From Shinisaurus crocodilurus (lineage: Eukaryota; Chordata; Lepidosauria; Squamata; Shinisauridae), in assembly GCA_021292165.1 (NCBI GenBank), contig CM037878.1:8920857-8984856 (forward strand): a stretch of 64,000 nt of DNA, written 5' to 3'. Under the pieces are notes generated by a model, which searched no databases, was not told the origin of the DNA, and was given only the letters and a program-made list of their open reading frames with translations. Positions 1 to 11,600 of this stretch are shown here, piece after piece; position 1 is the stretch's first letter, and each line of letters begins with the position of its first letter. Both the position numbers and the translations under genes were made by a program.

Positions 1-359
1 TATCACTTGCTTCTGTGAGAAAATGTGTCGGGAACACTCCTTCTCTTTAATGTGTTGACCCACACTGTATAAACAAAGTTTCTGGGTTCGAGTACCTCCA
101 AGAAGCTCAAGGGTTAGACAGATTTCCTCGTTCGCAAGAGAAACCATCTGTTTCTGGAATAAACAGAAGGGGTCGTCTGCTTTGAACAGTTAAACACTGT
201 CAGAGTTTGTGAGCCCCAGCAAACCATTTGATCCTTTGTGGCCTAGCCAAGGGGAAAATCAGTATGGTATCATGGTTCCTAACAGATTCAGAAGTATTTT
301 TTAAAAATCCTCTACATACTTATGTAGGCTGTTGCTTGTCCTCAAATCCCTCAAAGGAG

Positions 360-978
360 GAGAACCCATGAAAAGAGAGAGCATTGGCAAGAAAGATAAT
401 GCAATCTTGGGCTGCGCTAACAGAAGCATGATGTCCAACTCACGGGAAGTAATCTTTCCACTCTATCCTGCGGTAGTCAGGATATATTTAGAGAGTACCA
501 TGACCAGTTCTGGGCGCCCCATTTTAAGAAGGCCATTGCTAAGTTGGAGCGCATCCAGAGAAGAACAACCAGGATGGTGAGGGGTCTGGAAACCCAAGGC
601 CTATCAGGAACAGTTGAAAGAGCTGAGTATGTTACGCCTAGAGAAGAGAAGTTTAAGGGGAGACATGATAGCAGTCTTCAAATATTAGAAAGGCTGTCAT
701 GCAGAAGATGGAGCAGGCTTGTTCTCTGCTGCTCCCGAGGGCAGGACTAGAACCAATGGGTTGAAATTGACCAAAAATTAGGAGAAACTTGCTACTGCAG
801 CCATTCAGCAGTGGAAACAGTTTGCCTCGAAAAGTGGTGGGTTCTCCTTTGCTGGAGGTATTGAAGCAGAGGCTGGACAGCCATCTCTCAGGGATCCTGT
901 AACTCAATGCATTGGAGTGGGGGGTTGGACAAGATGATCTCTGAGGTCCCTTCTAACACTATGATTCTGTGATTGCTT
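360..978 (+). mobile_element. old CR1 LINE, 3' part
   Basis: A degenerate copy of the CR1 reverse-transcriptase 3' end. Recognisable pieces are ILGCANRSMMSNSREVIFPL, then KLERIQRRTTRMVRGLET in another frame, and a tail ending CTATGATTCTGTGAT. Frameshifts and stops show it is long dead. It is upstream of ARMC9. Confidence 0.85.
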
Positions 979-1089
979 AGGGCCTAACTAGACATTAAGC
1001 ACTTATTTGGAAAAGGGTGCTAAACACTGCCACTTTATGAAGGAAAAGCAATTGACTGGTGAGGTGATCAAACCGTAAAGACTGCCAAC

Positions 1090-1123
<34 letters not shown>

Positions 1124-1550
1124 GCCTCCTCTGCCCACTCGCTCGTACTTCCTCTCTGGTCAGTGCAAAATACAGGGCTGGCCATGGAAAGAGCAGCCAC
1201 CTCATCCTCTCACTTGCCCATCTGAATGCTTCCGCTCTGGGCAGCACAAGGACGGAGATTCTGCCCAGTGAACTGCGTCCTCCCTGTTCTGCTACCCAGA
1301 GAGAGACAGAGACCGGGTTCAGCAAGACCTACTCTCAAGGAAGTGCACACAGAATTGCGGCCCTCAGACCACATTCATTTCCTGAGTGAGAAAATAATTG
1401 TCCTCCATTAGCTTATTCAGCCGTCCCCATGTGTTGGACTACAGCCCCCGTCGTCCCCAGCCAGCCAGCATAATTGTCCTCCATTAGCTTTTTCAGCCGT
1501 CCCCAACCTGGCACCCTCTGGATGTGCTGGACTACAACTCCAGTATCAAG
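976..1550. other. unassigned upstream sequence with (GA)n at 1091-1116
   Basis: No gene is recognisable. It contains a (GA)13-like microsatellite and, at about 1425-1545, broken pieces of a palindromic MITE (words such as TGTTGGACTACA and CCAACCTGG). Confidence 0.6.
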
Positions 1551-1703
1551 TTGCTGGGGAACATGGGCGGGAGGGTGCTGCTGCACTCATGTCCTGCTTG
1601 TGGGCTTCCCATGGGCGGCTGGTTGACTACTGTGTGGACAGAATGTTGGACTAGATGGACCCTTGGGCTGATCCAGCAGGGCTCTTCTTATGTTTTTATG
1701 TAA
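1551..1703 (+). mobile_element. L2-like LINE 3' end
   Basis: Contains the words GTTGCTGGGGAACATGG, TCATGTCCTGCTTGTGGGC, GACTAGATGGACCC and a terminal GGCTCTTCTTATG. The same order recurs at 63460-63605 in this window and in other copies on both strands. Confidence 0.75.
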
Positions 1704-1840
1704 CTCTCTATTTTGGCCCGGCCAGCATCCTTTAGGGGGGAATTTCCCAGCATCCCTCTCTTCCCCCAGCATCTTTTGGAGAGGCAATGGGGCCAACATC
1801 CCTCTGCCCGCCCCGCCCCCGCCCCTTTCAGCATCCTCTC

Positions 1841-1853
1841 GTTGCTAGGATGC
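1841..1853 (+). promoter_or_regulatory. degenerate second X-box-like half site
   Basis: GTTGCTAGGATGC keeps the left half (GTTGCTAGG) exactly as in the X-box 158 bp downstream but has lost the right half site. It could be a weak RFX site or chance. Confidence 0.3.
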
Positions 1854-1998
1854 GTCGTCTTCCCTGCCCTCGGCTTCTGTTTGGCTGACGGAGCCACGTG
1901 ATCCTAAGGTCCCCCCACCATTGGTCTTCGAGGAGCCATGTGGTTTGTTCAATCCGTTGGAAACTCGACGGGAGGGGCCGGGGCTCCGCGCAGCTGCT

Positions 1999-2011
1999 GT
2001 TGCTAGGCGAC
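1999..2011 (+). promoter_or_regulatory. RFX X-box
   Basis: The sequence GTTGCTAGGCGAC matches the RFX consensus GTTGCYNNGRNAC / RYYNYYN(1-3)RRNRAC. RFX2/3 factors activate ciliary genes through such sites close to the transcription start. ARMC9 is a ciliary gene, so the match is in the expected place, about 50 bp before the first donor. Confidence 0.75.
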
Positions 2012-2341
2012 GGGAGAGCGAGCGGGGCCTACTTGGCTTCGAAGCCGCGGGGCGCGTTGCAGGTAAGGGGCCCGCCGTCGCTGTCTTTGCGGGAAAGCAT
2101 GGTTAGGGGCTCCTCCTTCATCCTCCCTCCGATTTTGGGAACATCACCAGGCGCTAATTCCTAAAAAGGAAGCTGCCTATTTGAGGCTCTGATCTCAAAT
2201 AGGCCCCCGTGCGGCTGTGATGTGGGAAAGTCACTCTGCACGTGCTCAGAGGCATTTTCTTATTTATTTATTTGAAGCAGTTTTACCACGCCCTTCAGCA
2301 GGAAGGACCCCCAGAGCGACTAACAGATCAATACCCTCCCC

Positions 2342-2342
2342 T

Positions 2343-2370
<28 letters not shown>
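2342..2370. repeat. (CA)n microsatellite
   Basis: An alternating CA tract of about 29 bp in intron 1. Confidence 0.95.
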
Positions 2371-2373
<3 letters not shown>

Positions 2374-2436
2374 GGCCCCTGCCTCAGGCTTGTAGGGTTG
2401 CCATTTTTTTTCCTGGTAGGCCCGCTCCCCTCGTTT

Positions 2437-2850
2437 CATAGAATCATAGAAAACCCATGGGCCAAGTACACCCTGAAGAACTTGGACAGGACTTGGGTTG
2501 GAAGGGGCCTACCAGGCCATCGAGTCCAACCCCCTGCTCAATGCAGAAATCCAGGTCAAAGCATCCCTGACAGATGGCCATCCAGCTGCACCTTGAATGC
2601 CTCCAGATTGGGAAAGCCCACCACCTCCCTAGGTAGTTGGTTCCATTGTCTTATTGCTCTAACAGTCAGGAAATTTTTCCTGATGTCCAGGTGGAATCTA
2701 GGTTCCTGTAATTTGAGCCCATTATTCCGTGTCCTGCAAACTGGGATGATGGAGAAGAGATCCTGGCCCTCCTCTGTGTGACAACCCTTCAAGTACTGGA
2801 AGAGTGCTACCATATCTCCCCTCAGTCTCCTCTTCTGAATGTCACCGCCA
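2437..2850 (-). mobile_element. CR1 LINE 3' end
   Basis: The reverse strand encodes [20 protein letters not shown] then [20 protein letters not shown], the C-terminal end of CR1 ORF2. The tail ATAGAATCATAGAAAA is at the left. It is 5'-truncated and nearly intact, so moderately young. Confidence 0.9.
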
Positions 2851-2859
2851 TGGCAGGCA

Positions 2860-3976
2860 GAACTTCAAGAGTTGATGCCTCTCCCATCGCAGTGTAAAGC
2901 TTCACCTGCTGAATGCCTGCCTGTCACAGCTCTGTGGCAACCTAACTGTGGAGCTGGGCTTTTAAAGTAAAAGGCCCCTTCTCAGGTATTGTAACCTGGC
3001 AACACTTTTTCTGCAACAGGCAAGGGAGAAACAGAGCCTCTCCAAGTGCAAACAAACACACAAGACTACTTGTAATTAGAATTGTCTTTATGAGAGTTAT
3101 CTGTAGTTCTAAAAATATATATTTTAATGCCAAAAGGCCCATGAAGCTGGTATATGTGGCAACTGTTTTTCACTTTCTTTGTGCATATCAATAACTAGCA
3201 TTACAGGCTATTGGAAGAGTTTCTTCTCTTTCCTTTCTTTCTTTCTTGGAGTATTGGAGGCATTTAGGCTCAGTTCAGGTAATCCTCCAAACAATGAATT
3301 GGAGAATCAGGAATTATCACAGGATTGCGCTTCAGTTCTCTGTGTTTGGGTTTACTGTAATCAGCATTTGCTGTCACATCTGAATCAGGCAACAGCAGTT
3401 AGTGTGCTAATCTAACCGTTGTTTGCAAACCCACTTAAACCATTGTTTCAAATCATGATTTGGAGTTTAGTGCTAACCATAGTTTACCTGATATCGTGGC
3501 AAAGTACAGGTAGTAGCCAACATTACACTAGCGGAAAAAGTGCAAGAGGTGGCATTCAACAAGCAGCAGTTGCGCAAGTGCTAGTGGATCTTGCACCACT
3601 AACGCAAGCAGTGCCTAGCCTAATGAAGCTGTAATGAGTTGAGCAACAGTTTGTACAATGGCTTGTTCAATAGCTTGTGAAAGGCAGACTCTCAGGTATT
3701 GCATTTGGCACCTGAACAAGGATGAAAACAGGGTCTCCGTGAATGGTAGAAGCTTTGCGGCAGCAGAAGGTATTCAGTACGATCCTATAGCTGGAGGAAA
3801 CCTGGAAATGGAGGGTGGAATTAGCACGTGCTGCTGGATGCGGGGTGGAGAGGAGAGAGAGTGTGAGCCTGCAGCATATTCAGATCCTGCAACCTAGAGT
3901 TGTAAGGATAAGAATGTAACGTCTGAATCGGTGATGTGTTTTTTCCTGAAAAATTTCTAATGCAAATTAGTTTAAT
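2860..3976. other. intron 1 sequence, mostly unassigned
   Basis: No exon or gene signal. About 3415-3650 shares phrases (GATATCRTGGCAAA, GGCATTC, AAAAAGTRCAA) with 4155-4255, so both belong to one diverged repeat, split by the LINE tail at 3977-4150. Confidence 0.5.
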
Positions 3977-4150
3977 ATTTATTTTTATTATTTATTATTT
4001 ACATTTATTAATCGCCCATCTGGCCGGCAACCGGCCACCCTGGGCGGTGTACATAGAATAAAAACAATAAAATACATTTAAAACAGTATAAAAATTTTAA
4101 AACCTTAACCCACCCCATATTCCCGCCTGAACAGCCAGGTTTTTAATGAG
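3977..4150 (-). mobile_element. L3/CR1-like LINE 3' tail
   Basis: Contains ATCGCCCATCTGGCCGG, CCACCCTGGGCGGTGTACA, AATAAAA-rich stretches and CCACCCCATATTCCCGCC. The same order occurs at 11623-11810, where it joins a longer coding piece of this LINE. Confidence 0.75.
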
Positions 4151-4304
4151 CTGATAGTTTCGCTGATATCATGGCAAACCATGGGTAGTATCTCACATTA
4201 CGTTAATGGAAAAAGTACAAAAGGTGGCATTCCACTAGTGGTTGTATAGTCATTTGCATAGGAACATTTTATGTTTGTGTCGGAAAATGTACTGATACCC
4301 TAGA

Positions 4305-4456
4305 GCAGGGTGGGCAACTAGTGGCCCTCCAGATGTTTTGGCCTACATCTGGAGGGCCACAACTCCTATCATCCCTAACTATTGGCTGTGCTAGCTAGAG
4401 CTGATGGGAGCTGTAGGCCAAAACATCTGGAGGGCCTCAAGTTGCCCACCTTGCAC
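4305..4456. mobile_element. palindromic hAT-type MITE
   Basis: The termini CAGGGTGGGCAAC and GTTGCCCACCTTG are inverted, with inner arms CCTCCAGATGTTTTGGCC / GGCCAAAACATCTGGAGG. The flanks CCCTAGAG and CACTAGCG look like a decayed 8-bp duplication. Confidence 0.75.
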
Positions 4457-4594
4457 TAGCGAAATATGATTTAGCCTGTTTATTTTACCTGCATTTAGTA
4501 AACAACAAAGCTAAAAAAAGTATCCCAAGTGAATTTTTTGTCCCAATACACCACAAGTATTTGACCTGAAATATTTGAGGGGAAAATTAAAGCA

Positions 4595-5035
4595 CACTGA
4601 GGGAGCAATCCTATCGATTGTGCCCTCGCTGCTCGGAAGCTTCCTGAACTTGGCGGGTTCTGAGGTTCCTATGCCCTGCTGGGCTGAAGCCAACAGGGCA
4701 GGAGGAGTGGCAGAGGTGATCTCTTCCTCCCTGTCCTCCGTCTTTGGTGATTTCCACTAGACAGGCTCAGGATATTTCATATCCTGGCCTCTTCAGGTCT
4801 CCTCCCCTCCCTGTCCACCGGAACACCCCCTCTCCTCTCCTCTGAGGTTGCTTTTCCAACCTCGGAGGGCAGCCAGCGTGATTTTCTGTGCTGGCTGTGA
4901 GGCAGCAGCGGGGTGGATCTCCCACTGCCCCTTCCAAGGTTGGAGCGCTATCTCCAACCTCGGAAGGATTTTTCTGAGCAATCCTATGGTCCCTGGCATG
5001 CTCTCTCAGGGACCATAGGATTGCTCTCTTAGGGT
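4595..5035. mobile_element. GC-rich non-autonomous element with terminal hairpin
   Basis: Starts near GGGAGCAATCCTAT and ends near CATAGGATTGCTCT. The right part has a perfect 20-bp inverted repeat, 4976-4995 against 5007-5026, with an 11-nt loop. A related GC-rich stretch ending ATAGGATTGCACC lies at about 49560-49976. Confidence 0.55.
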
Positions 5036-5166
5036 GCAATTCTGTGCATGTTTAGACAGAAAAAAGTTCTACAACTCCCAGAATGCCCCAGCTAGCTTGG
5101 CTGCCTGGGAAATGCTGGGAGTTGTAGGACTTTCTTCTGTCTAAACGTGCATAGGATTGTGCCTTT
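5036..5166. mobile_element. palindromic MITE (TGCAATCCTATGCATG family)
   Basis: The arms TGCAATTCTGTGCATGTTTA and TAAACGTGCATAGGATTGTG are inverted, with an inner pair CTACAACTCCCAG / CTGGGAGTTGTAG. Half copies lie at 7800-7915 and about 40030-40135. Confidence 0.75.
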
Positions 5167-5556
5167 AATGTGATTTATAAGTGACATTATGTAAAAAAAT
5201 ATATTGGAATATTTGTAAAAATTTAAAGACTATCGTGTACTTCCCTGATATTGTTTAAATTTAAGAAAAATACAAAGGTACTGAAAACTGTTGGCACACT
5301 GATTAATTTTAACAAGCAACCCAAAGAAATATGCACAATATGCTGCTAACTACTTATCTTCAACACTCTTCCACTAAGGTTGTTGCACTTCATGCTGCAA
5401 CATTATGTTGCAGGTTCCACTTGTGAAGTTTAACTTTGAAGCAAGATTATTTGTATGAGTTGAAAACTAAAAATAGATTTGAAGTGTATGTTTAAAAAAA
5501 GACTCTATATTTTTATTCAGAGATGCATAGTCCTTCATTTTCTAATTATATTGCAG
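5167..5556 (+). other. intron 1, no feature seen
   Basis: AT-rich unique-looking sequence before the acceptor of exon 2. I see no repeat or ORF of note. Confidence 0.6.
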
Positions 5557-5640
5557 TCACTTACTTTGAGAGTTGTTTGACATTTGACGATGGGAGATGT
5601 CCTTGCTTATGAAGCAGAGCTACTTGGAATGGTGAAGGAG
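5557..5640 (+). CDS. ARMC9: ARMC9 exon 2 (start codon at 5590)
   Basis: The acceptor TTGCAG ends at 5556 and the donor GTGAGT starts at 5641. There are 33 nt of 5' UTR, then ATG at 5590 and codons 1-17 ([17 protein letters not shown]), ending in phase 0. The start context GACGATGG has G at +4. This is the first part of the LisH motif (dimerisation/stability helix pair), and the leucines at 11 and 12 are part of its hydrophobic face. Confidence 0.95.
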
Positions 5641-8600
5641 GTGAGTGTTTCTTTCAGAAGGGGGCATTTGCTTAATGTTTACTGAACTTCTACCCAGTGA
5701 TCCAGAATTGTTATACCTCTGTTGCACAATTTCGTTAGTTTGTGACAATACTAAATTGGCTTTGAAGTTATGATAATGCGAACAAGCTTTAACTGATGCT
5801 TCATTCTCCTTGCTCTGCCAGTAAGACCTCCACTCCTGTTTTGATACTGCCTTAACTAGAGTCTTAAGGCCAGCAATTGCTACCGTTGTTCTGAGCCAGA
5901 ATTTTCAAAGTCCTGCATAATTCTAAGCTTTCTTTAGAGCCGATTGATTGATTACATTTCTATGCTGCCCAATAGCCCAAGCTCTATGGGTGGTTCACAA
6001 CAACCAGAAAATGCAATATAAGATGCTCTATAAAAGTTTAAAACTACAGTATAAAATAGAAGTAAAAAAAGTAAAACCTAGCGGTAATGCAAAGATTTAA
6101 AATACAGTAACAGATTTAAAACAACAGAACTGAAAGACTAAAATGCTTGGGAAAATAGGAAGGCCTTCACCTGGCGCCAGAAGGAGCACAACGTAGGCAC
6201 CAGGCGAGTCTCTCTGGGAAGCTCATTCCACAACCGGGGTGGCACAACAGAAAAGGACCCTCTTCTTAGTAGGCACCCACCTCACTTCCTTTGCAAGGGG
6301 TTCCCAGAGAAGAACTGCTGAGGACGATCTTGGGTATATATGTCTGGGCAGGTATATATGGGAGGAAATGGTCCTTCAGGTAATCTGGGCCCAAACTGTT
6401 TGGGCTTTGAATGTTAATACCAGCATTTTGAATCGGGCCCGGACATAGACCAGCAGCCAGTGCAGATGGAAAAGTACTGGCATAATATGATCCATGTTGG
6501 CCAGTCCCTGTTAGCAATCTTACTGCCCTATTTTGGACCAGCTGAAGTTTCAGGACCATTTTCAAAGGCAGCCCCACATATAATGCATTGCAGTAATCCC
6601 TGGTGAGAGGTTACCAGAGTATGGATAACTGTAGCTAGTCTATCCCTGTCTAGATAAGGACGTAGTTGGTATATCAGCCTAAGCTGATAAAAGGTGCTCC
6701 ATGTCACTGAGTCCACCTGCGCCTCCAGTGATAGTGCTGGATCCAAGAGCACCCCCAAACTACAAACCTGATCCTTTAGGGGGAGTGCAACCCCCTCCAG
6801 AATAGGTTGAATATCACTTATCCGGGCAGGTGAACCACCCACTAATAGTATCTCCGTCTTGTCTGGATTGAGTCTCAATTTATTGGCCTTCATCCAGTCC
6901 CATTACGATGCCCAGGCACTGATTGAGAGTGGCCACTGCCTCACCTGGATTTGATGAAAAGAAGAGATAGAGCTGGGTGTCATCCTCATATTGATGGCTC
7001 TTTAGCCCACACCTTCGGATAACCTCCCTCATCAGTTTCATGTAGTTGTTGAACAGCACGGGGGATAGAATAGAGAGCCATGTGGAACCCCATAGCATAG
7101 CTGCCAGGGCACAGAGCAATAATCCCCCAGCACCACCTTCTGGAATTGGCCATCCAAGTAGGAGCGGAACCACTGCAGTGCAGTGCAGTCCTCTCAACTC
7201 CCAGCCCAGACAGCCTATCCAGAAGGACACTGTGGTCCATAGTATTGAAAGACGTTGAGAGGTCCAAGAGAATCAACAGGGTCACACTCCCCCTGTCCCT
7301 CTCAAAGGTCATCCAACAGGGCAACTGAGGCAGTTTCTGTTCTAAAACCAGGCCCGAAGCCTGGTTGAAATGGATCTAGATAATCCATTTCATTCGAGAG
7401 TGCCTGCAGTTGACCAGCAGCCACCCGCTCAAGCACCTTGCCCAAGTTTCTGCATCTGCTCTGCTCCCATTAGGCATGGGATGGATTGGGAACCCATGAC
7501 CACTTAGGTATAGCCCACACTACCACAATTGTCCATTTCTATATTCACTGTATACTTCCCATCTACTTGTAGAAAAGCTTTGTACTATTTTAGGAAGGAG
7601 CAGACTGCATTTTTAAGACTTGAATCGTTTTAGTTTGTTTTTATTGTAAACCACTTTGGGACCTGTTATGGCGAAAAGGCGGTCTATAAATACAGCAAAT
7701 CAAAAATATAAATAGTTCCCTCCAATCTCATCATTTCTCACGAACATGCCCTGTTTTCTGCGCAACACCATTCCAGGTCAGCTGCCTACTTTGGAAGACC
7801 TTAATCTAATTATTCTCTCAGCTGGCTGGGGGATTATGGGAGTTGTAGGCTGGCTGGGGCATGCTGGGAATTGTAGGACTTTTTTCTGCCTAAACATGCA
7901 TAGGATTGCGCCCTTAGTGTGCCTCTTTCCCATTAGCTAATATGTTGTGAATCAGTTGTGAAAGAAGAAAGTCTTTCGGAACTTTTGCCATTTTTACCCT
8001 CAAAGATGGACATCTGTTCTGTTGTTTTGGCCTCTCGTAATCTTTCTTTGCTCACGTCTTTTAATGGGAATTATGATTAGAGATTCTTATATGCCTTCTT
8101 GTGTTTGCAGTATTTGGACTTTGCAGAATTTGAAGATACTGTGAAAACTTTTACAAAGGAATGCAAAATAAGAGGAAAGCCATTACCTAAAACTGGAGGT
8201 AGTTCTGTGAAGGACTCCAAGGCTCTAATAATTCAGGTAATAACTTCCTCTTTTATGAAATTAACATTTGGTTGGTTGGAAACATAAGATGCTTCTGCTT
8301 CTGTGTTGGGGCTTTTCTGTGCAATATATTATCATTTTTAGCAGGCACCTGTGAGGTGAAAATGAGGCTTCTACATGGCATACAGGATTTTCAAATTTGT
8401 TTGCTTTGGAAGCAGAAATAACAGCCACCAGCTAAACAACTATATTGGTAATAATTCATGAAGATTTTATGAACATTAAATTTTTGATTTATTTTATTAG
8501 ATTTATATCCCATTAAGTCTGAAACTGCTCCAGCCTGTTTATGTCAGTTTCCCATATCCCACGTGTTGCGTGGTCCAGCTGATACCCTGTCCCCCTCTAC

Positions 8601-11600
8601 CCCATCAGTCCCACATTCACCACCTGTCCCTTTCTGGGGCCCACTGATAAGATGACCCCACTAACTAGCCATGATGTGAACCACCCAGAGCTTTGGCTTT
8701 GGGGGGTATAGAAATGTAGTTATAAAAAATGATACTAAATGGGGCCTCCATGTTCAAAGGCAGTAAACCTCTTGAATACCACTTGTTCCAGAGTAAACAG
8801 TCGGGGTGATGGGGAAGCAGTTGCCTTTATGCCCTGCGTGGCTTCCCAGAAGCATCTTGCAGGTCACTGTTGGAAACAAGATGCTGGGCTAGATAGACCA
8901 GGTCTGATCTCTAATATTCTTAGTGCAAAAGGGCTTGCCACTGTGTCCAAATGTCTGTTTCGAAGCTGGGAAGCTATTTCTTGGAGAATGAAGATTCAGC
9001 AAGTCAGTCATTGGGGCCCTGCCTTGAGCTGTGCATTAGCCCTTGGCAGGGAATAAAAAGAGTCCTGCTGGATCAGACCAGAGGCTTATCTAATCCAGCA
9101 TCCCATTTCTAACAGTGACTAACTAGATGTCTATAGGGAAGCCCACAAGCAAGACTTGAGTGCAGCAGCTCTCTCTCGGACGTGTTGTCCATCAATGGTG
9201 TTCAGACAATGGAACCAATTACCTAGGGAGGTGGTGGGCTCTCCCACTCTGGAGGCATTCAAGGTGAAGCTGGACGGCCATCTGTCAGGGATGCTTTGAC
9301 CTGGATTCCTGCATTGAGCAGGGGGTTGGACTCGATGGCCTTGTAGGCCCCTTCCAACTCCACTTTTCTATGATTCTATGAGGCACCATCTTGGAGGTAG
9401 TATAGAACTGTCATGATGACTAGCAGTCATTGATAGCCTTATCCTCATGAATTTGCCTAAACTCCTTTTAAAGTCATCTAAATTGGTGGACATCACTACA
9501 TCTTGTGAAAGTGAATTCCATAGTTGAACTATGTGCTGTGCGAAGAAGTGCTTCCTTTTGTCAGACCTGACTCTCCCACCGTTCTGCTTCATGGGATTAC
9601 CCCATTGGGTTCTAGTATTATGAGAGAGGGAGCAAAACTTATTTCTATCCACTTTCTCCAAACAATGCATAGTTTTATATACCAATATCATGTCCCCACA
9701 TAATGGCCTTTTTTCTAAACAAAATAGCTCCAAATATTGTAACCTTTCCTTGTAGGGGAGTCGCTCCAGACCTGTGATCCTTTCGGCCATCCTTTCCTGC
9801 ACCTTTTCCAGCTCCACAATATCCTTCTTGAGGTGTGGTGACCAAGTGTGGTTGCACCATAGATTTGAATAAAAGCATTATGATATTTGCAATTTTATTT
9901 TCAGTTCCTTTCGTAATAATCCCTAACATAGAATTTGCCTTTTTCACAGCAGCCACATACTGGTCAACATTTTTGTTGAGCTATCCACCACAACCCCAAG
10001 ATCCCTCTGGACTGGGACTCGGGAAATCCGGGTTCTAGTCCCCTGCTCGGCCATGAAGCTCACTGGGTGACTTTGGGCCAGTCACTGACTCTCAGCCTAA
10101 CCTACCTCACAGGGTTGTTGTGAGGCTAAAGTGGAGAGGAAGAGGAGAATTATGTAAGCCGCCTTGGGTTCCTTGCAGGAAAAAAGGCAGGGCATAAATA
10201 TAACAAATAAATACATAAATAAATAGGGATATATTTTTTTTGCCCTAACATGCATCGCTTTACACTTGCTTACACTGAACCACATTTGCCATTTTAATGC
10301 CTGTTCACCCAGTCTGGAGATGTCCTTTTGAAGCTCTTCATAATCCTTTTTGGTTTTACCACCCTAAATAATTTGCTGTCAGCTGCAAACTTTGCCACCT
10401 CACCCCTAACTCCAGATCATTTAGGAACAAGTTAAAAAGTGCTGGTCCCATTTCAGATTCGTGGGGAATCCCACTTTGAATGTCCTCCATTGTGGGAACT
10501 GTCCAGTTACTCCTACGTTCTGCTTTCTGTTCTTTAACCAGTTACTGATCCATAAGAGGACCTGTCCTATTCTATGACAGCTAAGTTTGATCAGGAGCCT
10601 TTGGTGAGGGACTTTGTCTAAAGCTTTTTGAAAGTCCAAGTACACAGTGGGCAAGTCTGCATGCCACGGCAACCCACACTGTGGATAAGATACGCAGTGT
10701 GGGTTGTTTGTAGAACAACCCATGGTGTCCCCAACAGACAATCAGGCTTACTGTGGATTGTTCTCCCCCTTCTTCCCCCCACCCCGGTCCTCCAGCTGGT
10801 TTCCCAGGGTCCTCCCCATCCCTGCTCCGATTGCACCCATGTTTTCATTTGTTTTTTTCCCCCGCAGCCTCATGCTGCCACCAGTGACAGCCACTCCACT
10901 GATGCCCAGGCAGCACTTTGGAGCAACCATCACTGGCTTGTTATCCTGTTGGAGGGGGTAGCAGCACATGTGTGCAAATTTCTTGTAATTTTTCTTTGGT
11001 CAGTCTTTCGGAGTTGGGCAAGTGCGCACTTACAGCTGTCAAAAATATATGTATACTTGCCTGGTCTGTTACCTTGTCAGTTAGAGCTGTCAAATGGTAA
11101 CAGAATCATGAGGGGAGACTGCATATAGGCTAAATTGAGAACAGTTAACAGCTGTCAGTTGCCTAGCTGTCAGTTGGAAAGCACCAGCAAATGGGAAAGA
11201 AACTGTGAAGATAAGTGTACCAAAATGGGGTGGGGTATAGATCTCCCCCCTTAGCAAGGTAATACTCTGCGTTTTAAGTGCTGAACTGACACTTCTCAGT
11301 GCCCTCCACCTTTGGGACACTTCCCAACTCTCCAGCTAGTCCAGAAAGGGGAGCTGTTATGACTACCTCCTTTTTGTGGCTCCTTTTCAGGGCACTTACT
11401 TCGCTTCCCTGAGAGCTGTCAAAAATCCCTGATTAGGCAGCTGGATGGGACAGAGTGAATGGGGCCACATTGGGTGGGTGCGGGGCATCCCATTCCCTCC
11501 ATCCCATTCTGCAACCTTTAAGGGTTTTTAAGTGTCTGGGAAATTTGCACATTTGGGGGGGGGACACACAGGGAAATATACACAGATTTCATGGCTGGGC

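Larger units (their letters stand above)
1800..2062 (+). promoter_or_regulatory. ARMC9: ARMC9 CpG-rich promoter and non-coding exon 1
   Basis: This GC- and CpG-rich stretch contrasts with AT-richer flanks. It holds Sp1-type GC boxes (about 1808-1827), an E-box CACGTG (1895-1900), an inverted CCAAT box (ATTGG, 1920-1924) and an RFX X-box (1999-2011). There is no TATA box. Exon 1 is non-coding: its donor is GCAG|GTAAGG, so it ends at 2062. The transcription start is not visible and probably lies between about 1940 and 2010. The next exon (5557) carries the ATG. The link of exon 1 to ARMC9 is inferred from position, strand, promoter character and donor quality. Confidence 0.75.
9056..10640 (-). 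mobile_element. L2-like LINE, interrupted by CR1 and a Sauria SINE
   Basis: The reverse strand gives an RT fragment ([40 protein letters not shown]), then [20 protein letters not shown] and [20 protein letters not shown]. The 3' end is at 9056-9185 (CTGCTGGATCAGACCAGAGG). The copy is split by a CR1 end (9196-9381, + strand) and by a SINE (10008-10226). Confidence 0.85.

Noticed and set aside
1..1800. Exons of the neighbouring gene (PSMD1/HTR2B side in mammals)
   Set aside because: I found only repeats and unassigned sequence; no conserved frame with splice borders on either strand.
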